Of a stretch of DNA of 64,000 nt, positions 40,201-49,619 are shown in pieces. The stretch is taken from positions 9,685,501-9,749,500 of the forward strand of contig JAWUZG010000084.1 in NCBI GenBank assembly GCA_036785705.1, read 5' to 3'. Below the pieces are notes generated by a model. That model searched no databases. It was not told the DNA's origin and saw nothing but the letters and a program-made list of their open reading frames with translations. Origin of the DNA: Acanthornis magna (taxonomy: Eukaryota > Chordata > Aves > Passeriformes > Acanthizidae). Position numbers and translations under genes: made by a program. Each line of letters starts with the position of its first letter. Within the stretch, counting starts at the first letter, position 1.

Positions 40201-41683
40201 TAATGAATTATGACTCCTTAAACTGTGCTGAAACAGCCCGCTTGCCTCCTTCACACTGAACCAAAGTAGAAGTTTAGACGTGATTAGCACCTAAGAAGAG
40301 TGGTAAGGAAGAACCACCATCCAGCTTGGGGCAGTAGTTGATTTGCTAAAGTACAGCTCATGACAGAATTTGAATTACAGATCTAACTTGGCTTGCACAA
40401 GTACAAAAGAATAATTCAAAGTTTTCAGGAAAAAAAATAACCCACCTCATTTGTTTAAGGCCAAGGGGCTGATTCTCCTCTACCAAATTAGTTAATACAG
40501 CATTTGGTCCATCACAGCAGTTGTTAAGCTGTAGAAAGGAAAAACACCATCATGAAAATCTTTCTTAATACTCAGTTTGAATCAAGGAAGACCTTAGGAC
40601 TTCCAGTACTTAAAGGGGGCCTACAGGAAAGAGGGGGAGGGACTCTTTATCAGGGAATTCAGTGTTAGGATGAGGGATAAAAATTTTTAACAGAAAGAGG
40701 ACAGATTTAGACTAGTATTAGGAAGACCTTCTTTACTATGAGGGGGGTAAGACACTGGAACAGGTTGCCCAGAGTAGTGATGGATGCCCCATCCCTGAGA
40801 GTGTTCAAGGCCAGGTTGGATGGGTTTTGAGCAGCCTGGTTTAATGGAAGATGTCCCTGCCCATGGCACGGGGTTGGGACGAGATGATTTTAAGGTCCCT
40901 TCCAACCCCAGCCGTTCTATGATTGGGTTTATTGGTATAAGAACACTCCTCAGTCATAGCTGCTGCTATCTAAATTCCTTGAAGAAGTGCTTGGGTTCTA
41001 CCACTTGGTGTGTGTTTATAGCCTGCAAAAAACAATAGGTGCTCCAAACTAGAAGCAGTTGTTGCAAAATCCTAATAACAACTTGTTTAGAGAGCCAGGT
41101 TAAGTTGCAGGAAACCACTGATGAATACAGATACATGAGCTGTTCTTCTGAATAAATACAATTCTGTCTTTGTTTTCAGAAACCAAACTGTGATTATGCA
41201 GTCGGTCTGATGAAAGCCCTGGAACTAGCAATGGTACAATGGAAAACTATGCTACGATATTTTGAAGAGCTTTATGCCCTGAGTGTTGAAAATGCAGACC
41301 CTCATAGTGCAAGCACTATCAAGAAACAATTTATTGGGCCCAAAATCCGGAAGATCAAGCTGATGGGAGATCTGCTGACCAATGCTCGCAGGCTTGACTG
41401 TTCCCAGGATGGCAGAAATAGTCTTGGGGATTACTTTATGGACCGGTTGCAGAAAGAGTTCAGGACCAGCATAGAGCCAGAGTCTAGTGATCACTGCAGC
41501 CCCTGCCCGCCTCTCCAGCAGTGCACAGGAGCTGCAGAAGGTCTGAAGCGACCCCAGAGAGAATGCTCCCAGCACAGAAATGGCATAGGGCCGATATATG
41601 CAACCATACACTGCACTACGATGCTGCCACAGTGTAATGATGGGACAGGAGCAAAGGTGAAGCAGGGCAGGGAGAGCCTTTAA
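36808..41683 (+). CDS. Divergent ferritin-family protein, three exons, probably not an active ferroxidase
   Basis: The coding exons are 36808-36990, 39779-39925 and 41180-41683. All introns are GT-AG and phase 0, giving 277 residues. Exon 2 is 147 nt, the length I know for exon 2 of ferritin heavy chain, and aligns to it without gaps (YFD, VAL, FFLHQ, LEER, RGG). Exon 3 begins KPNCD as in ferritin and continues through helices C to E (DPH, TN.R, GDYF.D). In human H numbering, ferroxidase positions read E27Q, Y34L, H65A, E107W and Q141K, with only E61 and E62 kept. Three-fold channel D131 and E134 read S and K. The usual third intron is missing. Residues 205-277 extend beyond the normal end and carry six cysteines. 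Starts at 36808 and 36823 are both in frame; 36823 has the better Kozak context (G at -3 and +4), and the frame stays open to an ATG at 36622. Ferritins form 24-subunit iron-storage shells; this protein may co-assemble, or may do something else. Family membership is well supported, function is inference, and a decaying gene is possible although no stop interrupts it. Confidence 0.85.
37854..38602. repeat. Right arm of the ~750-bp imperfect inverted repeat
   Basis: This is the partner of 35828-36573 in opposite orientation, separated from it by about 1.28 kb. It lies wholly inside intron 1 of the ferritin-like gene. Open frames shared by the two arms (for example around AEYVQET and [10 protein letters not shown]) follow from the sequence similarity. 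The right arm breaks that frame, so I do not call a protein. The simplest origin is an inverted duplication of the gene's 5' flank. Confidence 0.85.
38718..39175 (-). mobile_element. CR1 LINE 3' portion, reverse orientation, in intron 1
   Basis: The left edge shows the complement of the CR1 3' end ('attatagaatggtctggg', 'ttggaaaggaccttaaag'). It is followed by 'ggatggggcatccacag', 'ttgtcctgtcactgta' and 'ctccagactcgctcca', in the order expected for a minus-strand copy. It begins shortly after the outer end of the right inverted-repeat arm. The copy is 5'-truncated and non-coding. Confidence 0.92.
39926..41179 (+). other. Intron 2 of the ferritin-like gene
   Basis: The donor is GTGGGT and the acceptor 'tctttgttttcag' has a good pyrimidine tract. 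The position, between the residues matching human 86 and 87, is the same as in vertebrate ferritin heavy-chain genes. The intron carries a plus-oriented CR1 copy at about 40595-40925. No further exon is evident. Confidence 0.85.
40595..40925 (+). mobile_element. CR1 LINE 3' portion in intron 2
   Basis: The order is 'gacttccagtacttaaagg', 'tattaggaagaccttcttt', 'ggatgccccatccctgag', 'aaggccaggttggatgg', 'ggtcccttccaacccc' and 'ttctatgattggg', the standard CR1 3' end in the sense direction. It is opposite in orientation to the CR1 in intron 1, so the two can pair in the pre-mRNA on either side of exon 2. Confidence 0.92.
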
Positions 41684-44600
41684 TGCTGAGGCTGCCATAG
41701 CCATGGAGCAGTTCCTCAGGCAAACCTGTCCAGAGGGTGGAGCTGGGACCAGAACTCAGGAGACACAATGCTCTACCACTCCTCCTGTCCCTGTCCCCCT
41801 GTTGTCTCCTGAGTCACAGCTCAAAATCTAGCCCATACTATTATTTGGTTTCAATGATAGCAAGGTTGCCAGCTAGATTGTCACATTTATCTATGCAATT
41901 CTTTCTAGAAGCCAAAAGCTCTTAAGCTTCTTCTCTGTTTTAAATGATTAACAGGATTAGTTAGTGCCAATTATTTTAAGAATATATATAATTTTTATTA
42001 AACAAAAAAAAACCCACTGCACCTTTAGTGCAAGGAAACTTTTATGTGGCAGAAAATCCAAATATTTAGTTTTATATTATTTTTTATTTTATATTACTAT
42101 TAGGTATTTTAAATTACTAACAAATGTAGTAACATAATGAACTTCTTTTTTAAAAGACTTCTTTGAAAACAAAGTTTTCTTACTTCTATCATAGTAACAA
42201 TTTAAGTATGTAGTCTAATGCATTTACTGATCAGCTATTTCTAGTGGTATACTTCTTCAGGATGAAGGATGCAAACATTTCTTCAACAATGGGAAGAAAA
42301 CGTGCTGGTTTGCTCTGGAGTTATTGCCTAGTTAGCTTTTCTCATTCTCAGAAAGATGAGAGAGAAATCAGGAGTTCTCATTAGATGAGATCTTTACAGG
42401 TTCTAGGGCATATTTTGCAAGTGTCACTGAAGACAGTAGCTCCAGGGCTCTGTTCAGCCTTAACCTAGGATGATTGCTTTAATTATGATACAGATCCCTT
42501 TCTCACCTAGCTTAGTAAAGGTATTACTGTGGCACTCCTGCTATTTCTTGTATTCCCTATTTGGTCCCAAGTAGGGGCATGAGAAAAAACTGAAAAAACA
42601 GCACACTTAACTAGAATTGCATCAGAGAGAATGGCTGCTCATTAGTTTTTCCTTTCGATTAGGGTAGTGTTAGCCAGCTTGGTTATAGTCCAGAGGTATC
42701 CAAACTCCTCTCATTCATCTCCGACGGGAATGCCTCTCTGTACCCTGGCTCCCAAGGTCACCTAAGAACAACTGGCTAGATCAGCTGCCTGCAGTTAGGG
42801 GTTTTTTGTCATTATATACATCTTTTATGCAGTTGGGGTTTGATTCATTGAAAGACTGCCTCACAATTTCATATAATACTTTAGGTAATACTCCTGTTTT
42901 GCTTGAAAATAAATTCAGTTCCATGTTTGCATCTCCGTTGTATTCCTTAATTCACCACCCAGGCATGCTGATACCCTTCTCCAAGAGATTTTGCATATGC
43001 ATACTAAACTGCACCAGTATTTTTCTACATCTGAGGAGGTTGTGCATGATGAAAGAGTATACCACAGAGGGAAAATAAATGCCAGAAAACTGCATTACTA
43101 TAAAAACATTGCACAATGAAACACTTCCAGTAAACTGATGTTTATACACAGCTGCAGTTAAGTAGCACTTTCTGCAAAGGCCACATACCTTCTGTTGGTG
43201 TTGTAACATGGAACAGAAAATCTTTCTGTGAATCTGGTTCAACTTTTAAAGTGGTTGTGTCCCCCTAACCCCAAACAACCCTGTATTAATCTACAAAAAT
43301 ACTGCAATGTGCCACAGGAATGGCTTAAAGCACTTTTAGTAACATGCTAGATTTGCCTGTGTTGAGATTGCTGCTCTCTAATACAGCAGGAGTTTAAAAG
43401 GTATTTCCATCTGGGCTAGATTCCATCACCCATCCTCATGCTGAGCATACCTTATTCAACAATTAGTTCCACTGACTGCAACTGAACATGAATAAGAGCA
43501 ATGGAATCTGTCTCTCAGTATTAAAATACAGCGCACTAAGTGTGAACAGAGCAAAGCTACTAACTGAATTATAAACTAGTGCCATATAAAACTCCTTCTT
43601 GTACTACGGGTAATGTTTGACCTACTTGTACAACAACCTTCTCCTTTTAAAAGTTGATGACTTTCTGAAATGTAGTTACAGCCTCCTCCATGGTTTCCAG
43701 CACTTAAACTTTTACCTTAATAACGTAACAAAGAACTCATTTAAATGTTTCAGAGCAAGACCTACTTGACTCTTATTTTTCTGTGAAATACTGCCATGTC
43801 TGTTTCTCAGACTTCTCGTGTTCATCTTCTAACCAAATGTATCCACACGCTCCCAGAATTTAAGTCTTTGTCTCTCCCTTTTCCTTTGCCAGAACACATT
43901 CTGGGCCCTCTGCCTGAAAAGACAATTCTGTTAATTTTAGATAAACTCACAATCAGCTGTTTTCCCAGTCTATCCTCTGAAAAAGAAAAGAGAAATCAAT
44001 CAGTTCCTGTAGATAATAAGCTTTTCTTGTCCACATGCTGCTTCTGCTGAGAGGGCACATATGCTTGTGAATATGGTCTCAGATTTGTTAACAATACCTG
44101 TCAGTTGTGTATGGGATGAGTCTGTCCATACTTCTCAACGCAGGAAGTACAATCTGCTTCTGCCTTCCCAGCTTCCTATTCAATCGCATCCTGAAAAAAA
44201 TTAGATCAAGGATGAATGTAGAATAGGTATGAGGGCAACAGCTCTTATAGAAACTTTGCAACTTCTCTTTCTCTACTGAATGCTTGTTGATCCACACTCT
44301 CTGTGCTTCCAAAGCAGTGCCCAAACAATCCAAACACACAACCTGGGACAGCTCTGAATAGCTAGTGCAGCACCAGTACCCTAAACACAGCACCCAAACT
44401 GAAAGTCCTGAGGAGACCTAATCTTTACTGAAATTATGAGTTATAGCCCCAGAGGCTTCCAAAGAGGTTTAACAATCGAATACTTGTAAATGCTTGCCAT
44501 AAATACTACCTATGGTTGCCTCCTCTCAAAGTGAGGAATGCACTTAAAAGTCTCCAAGTGGAGATTGTTCTGTCCTTCGTCCTCTCCACTGTGGCCACAC

Positions 44601-45760
44601 AAAACTGAGAAGAGCATCTCAGTGCTTGTTCTTTACAAGGATGTTTTTTCAGTCCCCATTGTACAAGACAACATCTTTCTGGACAAACCCGTCTTCGGGA
44701 ATTACACTGGAAAGTGGATGGCAGCAGTGGGGAATCACAGAATCGCAGAATTGTTAGGGTTGGAAGGGACCTCTGGAGATCAGCATGTCCAAACCCAAAG
44801 GAAGGTGTCCTCAAGGGCACCTTCACTGGAGGATTGCTGTGTGGAATTCACTGTGTGGTCACAGCCTTCTCCTGACCTTTTCACTTGGATGAATTCATGC
44901 ACTTGAGCCCACATTCATGGGCAACTATTGGCAAACTCCCCCTAGTGCCTGTCCAAGCCCCACTGTTTGTTACCACTTTGCCCAAGGTAACCCTATGCAC
45001 TCAAGTCCCTGACTGTTTTCCTGGGGTCACATATAAGCTACAAACAAACAGAGGCAGAATAGGCTACAATACTGACTAAATATTAGGGAAAAAATCCAAA
45101 AATTAAGCCAATGGTCTGGAGAGAGTTTAAGTATCTTGAGTGAGTCACACTGCCGGCATGAAGCCTTGGTATCCCATTTCACATGTTCAGTTGTTACAGC
45201 ATAAAACTCTTTCTCATTTATACTTACTTTATATTATTGTATACCTTGCATTATTTTGAATACAAATTATTTTTACTTTGTTAGCTGTTCAATAAGGATT
45301 TAAAACCAAGTATCCCTATTCCTTCTGGATCAAAGGACCTCTGTTATAACAGTGAAGTGTCTCCATAAGTTTGCCACTCTGCCACTCAGAAACAGCTGGG
45401 AGATACATTTCTAAATGTGCAGGGGTGGTCAGTAGCTGATCTCCTTGAGACATACTGCTTTTCAGCACTGGGTACAGTGAAAGAATAAATTTGTACAGAG
45501 TCCCAAACATATAGTTTTACCTTTAAATAAAACTTCTGTCTTTTAGGGATACTGATAGAATGTGACTTACAGTTCTTATCTTGATCTGTACTCAAAGATA
45601 TTTAGGTAAGTAGGAAATGGGGACTGCAGATTAGGCATTTTTTGCCAAAAAACAAACCACATAACAACAAAAGCAGCCACCATCATGACAGTCCGTCTGA
45701 GAAGTCATAGGCGTAGAGATCGGGGATTGATCATTGATGGAGTTTTTTACCTTTTCAGAT
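41684..45760. other. Intergenic DNA between the ferritin-like gene and the MYOD1 CpG island
   Basis: The first few hundred bases are probably the 3' UTR of the ferritin-like gene. An ATTAAA at 41997-42002 is a possible poly(A) signal, followed by a genomic A-rich stretch that makes it hard to judge. The rest is AT-rich, without recognisable exons, and contains one CR1 fragment at 44729-44815. In mammals a distal regulatory region for MYOD1 lies about 5 kb upstream of the gene; I cannot identify its counterpart here. Confidence 0.55.
44729..44815 (-). mobile_element. CR1 LINE 3'-end fragment, reverse orientation
   Basis: The sequence 'aatcacagaatcgcagaatt', then 'gttagggttggaagggacct' and 'ctggagatcagcatgtcca', is the complement of a CR1 3' terminus. 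Only about 90 bases of clear similarity remain. It lies about 1.9 kb upstream of the MYOD1 start codon. Confidence 0.85.
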
Positions 45761-45880
45761 TCCGTCAGCCAGCCCCTTGTGCCACCGAACACAGAGCACG
45801 GCGCTCTTCCCGCGGGGACGGGCCCACACCGCCCCCTGCAGGAGCTCCTGCCGCAGCGCCACCGCCACCTGCCCGGTCCG

Positions 45881-46103
45881 CACCTCCCGGCTCGGCTCTC
45901 CGCGGTGTCCCCTGCTCCCCGCGGTGTCCCCTGCTCCCCGCACCTCCCGGTTCGGCTCTCCGCGGTGTCCCCTGCTCCCCGCGGTGTCCCCTGCTCCCCG
46001 CACCTGCCGGTTCGGCTCTCCGCGGTGTCCCTGCTCCCCGCACCTCCCGGCTCAGCTCTCCGCGGTGTCCCCTGCTCCCCGCACCTTCCGGCTCGGCTCT
46101 CCC
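45881..46103. repeat. GC-rich minisatellite upstream of MYOD1
   Basis: Two full 60-bp units (45881-45940 and 45941-46000) begin 'cacctcccgg' and each contain two copies of 'gcggtgtcccctgctcccc'. Units of about 40 and 41 bases (46001-46040 and 46041-46081) have one inner copy each, and a partial unit ends near 46103. Divergence between units is only a few substitutions, so array length is probably variable or recently expanded. It lies about 420 bases upstream of the TATA-like box. Confidence 0.92.
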
Positions 46104-46350
46104 CCACGAACGCCCCCGCAGTAATTACCCGTGTGGCCGCAGAGCCGCGGCCGCCGCAGAGAGACCTGTCCCGGGGCTGGGGGTTTCTTCCCTGCGAGGA
46201 ACCAGCGTAGCCGCCGCCGCTGTGCGCCTCGCCGGGGTGTGTGGGGAGCGCCGCTGCCCCCTCGGGCGAGCGGCCGGCGACGCCCGGCACCTTCGGGCAT
46301 CGGGTCGCCTGCTCTCCCGGGCGCGCACGCAGGGCGGGCTGCTGAGAGAG

Positions 46351-46367
46351 AAAAAAAAAAAAAAAAA
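46351..46367 (+). repeat. A17 tract inside the MYOD1 CpG island
   Basis: Seventeen consecutive A residues are preceded by 'gagagag' and followed by 'gaggggaaa', in the middle of otherwise GC-rich DNA. Poly(dA:dT) tracts disfavour nucleosomes, so it may help keep the promoter open. It lies about 160 bases before the TATA-like box. Confidence 0.85.
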
Positions 46368-46525
46368 GAGGGGAAATGTAGCCCTGAGAGCATCCGAGCG
46401 CCCGGGCTGCCCTGCCCCAACGCCCGCGGGACACCGCGCCCCCCCCCCCCGCCGCCCCGGCCCCCGACCCGCCCGGCCGCGCCCCCCGGCCCGCCCCGCC
46501 GACCCGCCGCGCCGGGGGGCTCGGC

Positions 46526-46533
46526 CATAAATA
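46526..46533 (+). promoter_or_regulatory. MYOD1: TATA-like box of MYOD1
   Basis: The motif CATAAATA sits in GC-rich DNA about 210 bases before the start codon. A TATA-containing promoter at this distance fits what is known of vertebrate MYOD1. With the usual 25 to 30 base spacing, transcription would start near 46555-46562 and leave a 5' UTR of about 175-180 bases. Confidence 0.7.
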
Positions 46534-46736
46534 CGGCCCCGAGTGGCGCTCCCAGACCGGCGCGGCTGGGGAGGGGTCGGGGGAGCAGCCAGCGCTGGTA
46601 GCATCGCCCGGGAGAGGCTGCGAGGGTCTCGGCTCCGCACACCCGCCCGGCCGCAAACCAGCCCGGTCGAAGGCTCCTCCGTTCTGAGCCCCTCGCTGTC
46701 CCCTGTGGCCCAGCCGCTGTCCCCTCCGCCGCCCCC

Positions 46737-49619
46737 ATGGACTTACTGGGCCCCATGGAGATGACGGAGGGCTCCCTCTGCTCCTTCACAGCCGCCGATG
46801 ACTTCTACGATGACCCGTGCTTCAACACGTCGGACATGCACTTCTTCGAGGACCTGGACCCCCGGCTGGTGCACGTCGGGGGTCTGCTGAAGCCCGAGGA
46901 GCACCCGCACCACCACGGGCACCACCACGGGCACGAGGAGGAGCACGTCCGGGCGCCCAGCGGGCACCACCAGGCCGGCCGCTGCCTGCTCTGGGCCTGC
47001 AAGGCGTGCAAGAGGAAGACCACCAACGCCGACCGCCGTAAGGCCGCCACCATGAGGGAGCGCCGGCGCCTCAGCAAGGTCAACGAGGCCTTCGAGACCC
47101 TCAAGCGCTGCACCTCCACCAACCCCAACCAGCGCCTGCCCAAGGTGGAGATCCTGCGTAACGCCATCCGCTACATCGAGAGCCTGCAGGCCCTGCTGCG
47201 GGAGCAGGAGGACGCTTATTACCCAGTGCTGGAGCACTACAGCGGGGAATCAGATGCCTCCAGCCCCCGCTCCAACTGCTCCGACGGCATGGTGAGTGCC
47301 CCAGGGAGGACTCCCTGCCACCAAGGTGCCCTGGACGCTGTCAGTCCAAACCTGAGCAGGGCGAGTCACCTCTTCCTGCCTTTCCAATAGAATCTGCCTT
47401 CCGTACCTCCCCAGGCAGAAGACAAAGGCCTTTCTTGTGCCTTGAGCTCCCACAACAAAGGGAGGTGGGGTCCCCACATGGCAGGATCTGTGGGAAAGAA
47501 GAATAATCTCTTACACACTCTTCTCATCCCTGGGATGAGAAGTTAGGCAGGTTCCCCACGTCCTGGAGGAGCAAGGGGAAAGCTGCTGGGGGAGGACTTT
47601 GGGAAGCTGCCTGGGATGGGCACCTGGGGGCACGGCCTGTGCTCCTGAGGCATCTCTGTTTCTGTCTTCTGCTGTATCATTACCTTTGAATCCTCTAAGG
47701 ACAGCAGAGAGGAAAGGCCCCCTAGGACATCGTAGTTACACAGGAATTGGTAAGAGTCTGGGTTTTGTTTTCTGCCATTCATCATGACTATCATGACTAC
47801 AGGAGGAGAGTCTAAGCAACAAGAATTGTTTTTCCTGACCCTTAAGAAAAAGGTTCTCTATTTCTCCTACTGACTTCATCCCCTCCATAGATATTTACAA
47901 GCAATGGGAAGGAGAAGCCAGGCTTTCAGTCCTGTTTGTACATTACAGGCATTGTAGAAGAAGGCTGGGTGCCAGAGGGGGTGTCTCATCCCCACGTCTT
48001 TTGGCTTGGGCTATACATTCAGCCTCTGGTCTGACTCTGGGTGACCAGAGTCCAGGACAGCTCTATGGATGGGCCATGAATAGCACTTTCAGACCAGAGG
48101 TTGCTTTTTGTACTCTGGTGGGGAGAATCGTTACTGAGTTGAGTATCTGTGATTATAAGGTAGTTGACAGATTGGAGAGATTTGTATAAATTATTCCTCT
48201 TCAAGATACAGCCTCTTTTAATAGAGGAATTTCACTGTGTATTAAAGTATCGGAAACAAATATATTAGTCAATGTTTGGAGGATTTTCTATATGAAATGG
48301 AAATGGGGAGAGAAACTAAAGGAAATACAAAAGGACAAAGGTAGACGGAGGCTTTCAAAGAGGAATTTATGTTTAGAAAAATCTTAAAAAACTAAATTAA
48401 AAAGACATCATTCCCCTTTCAGTCTCCCTGATTTAAACTAAAGATATAGGGCCGTATCTGATCAGAACGCTGGAAAGCCTCATCTGATTTGTAAAACTGC
48501 AGCATTTGATGCAATAGTGGTAACTTTCCTGTGGTACAGCTGTGCCACATAAAATATTCTGGGGTGGATGCCCTTCTAGCCAAGTTACATTCTTCCTCAC
48601 TCAAAGAATCTACAACTTCATGGCATTTCAGCCAGGCCTGGAATGATGGCACAGACTAGAGACTGAAATATGAATTTAGATGGTTACTGGGATTTGGATA
48701 AGAGTCCTGACCTCACTCGGATTTCTCTCCTTCCCAGATGGAGTACAGCGGGCCTCCTTGCAGCTCTCGCAGAAGGAACAGCTATGACAGCAGCTACTAC
48801 ACAGAGTCCCCAAATGGTGAGTACATTCCCTAACGGTGGTGTGAAACACTGAGACAGAGGCAGGCAGTGCAGCAGCTTCCCTGTGCCTGCTCTGTGTCCA
48901 GCTGGGCAGAGAGAGGAACCTGCTTTCCAGCCAGCAAGCCATTGCTGCTGGTAGAGGCATTGGATTTCCTCTAGGCGTATTTGCAAATATGGCTGCATTT
49001 TGTATTTGGCAAATATAACATTTGGATAGAAGTGTGTTCTCTGCAACTAGTTTTCAGCATTTAACTGTATTTTACATGAAGACTCCTCTTACTCTGTCAT
49101 TGATCCAAACTGGAGTAAATTATGAGTGATTTCAAATCTGCTCTTCCCTTTCTATGGACTCAGTGAAGCCTTCAATCCTCCCTGCCCCAGAGAACAACAC
49201 TGTGGTTGGGCCTCTCTTCCATTTTGCAATTACAATCTGTTTTCTGATAGTTGGTGTCCTACGCCAATATTCATTTCCCCTGAGTCTTCACATGTTCACA
49301 AATGTCTACTGCCTACTGATGTTAAGTACCCACTGGATAATCTGAGCACCTTTTTGTCTGTTTTTTAGATCCAAAGCATGGGAAGAGTTCTGTTGTTTCC
49401 AGTCTTGATTGCCTCTCGAGCATTGTAGAGAGGATTTCCACAGATAATTCCACATGCCCTATACTGCCTCCAGTGGAAACTGTTGCTGAAGGGAGTCCCT
49501 GCTCCCCTCCAGAAGGTGTGAGTCTGAATGATAGTGGAGCCCAAATTCCTTCCCCCACCAACTGCACCCCACTTCCCCAGGATAACAGCAGCAGCAACCC
49601 CATCTACCAAGTGCTATAA
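46737..49619 (+). CDS. MYOD1: MyoD, myogenic bHLH transcription factor
   Basis: The coding exons are 46737-47291, 48738-48816 and 49369-49619, all GT-AG, giving 294 residues. Three exons with the first break after NCSDGM match known MYOD1 genes. The protein is a nuclear transcription factor that heterodimerises with E proteins, binds CANNTG E-boxes and commits cells to skeletal muscle. Visible parts are an acidic N-terminal activation region (about residues 11-42, with DDFYDDPCF and FFEDLDP), a His-rich stretch (56-70), a His/Cys-rich segment with the PBX-contact Trp at 86 ([12 protein letters not shown]), a basic region and helix-loop-helix (about 92-155), and a C-terminal amphipathic helix III (about 220-236). 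The muscle-specifying residues Ala104, Thr105 and Lys114 (human 114, 115 and 124) are intact. The C-terminus is NPIYQVL, as in other MyoD proteins. I chose the ATG at 46737 because it starts MDLLG like known MyoD. The family and orthology are clear, and nothing suggests a pseudogene. Confidence 0.98.
47292..48737 (+). other. MYOD1: MYOD1 intron 1
   Basis: The donor is GTGAGT right after the Met codon that ends exon 1, and the acceptor 'tctccttcccag' has a good pyrimidine tract. The first 50 bases are still in the CpG island. The interior contains short fragments resembling worn ancient repeats (for example near 48445-48520) but no exon. Confidence 0.95.
48817..49368 (+). other. MYOD1: MYOD1 intron 2
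   Basis: The donor is GTGAGT and the acceptor 'tgtctgttttttag'. It splits an Asp codon after the first base (phase 1). No other feature is recognised inside it. Confidence 0.95.

Larger units (their letters stand above)
45760..47340. promoter_or_regulatory. MYOD1 CpG island
   Basis: This is a long block of very GC-rich, CpG-dense DNA covering the upstream region, 5' UTR and exon 1 of MYOD1. It includes a minisatellite (45881-46103), an A17 run (46351-46367) and a C-rich block (about 46438-46520) just before the TATA-like box. Long overlapping Ala/Gly/Pro/Arg-rich open frames on both strands, including a 341-codon one on the minus strand, are composition artefacts. Confidence 0.85.

Noticed and set aside
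45631..46656. Long minus-strand open frame of 341 codons, with several overlapping frames on both strands
   Set aside because: It lies in the MYOD1 CpG island. Its Ala/Gly/Arg/Pro composition and repeats follow from GC content and the minisatellite. No domain is recognisable.
46743..47237. Minus-strand open frames of 164 and 120 codons over MYOD1 exon 1
   Set aside because: They are shadows of the real MYOD1 reading frame in GC-rich DNA.
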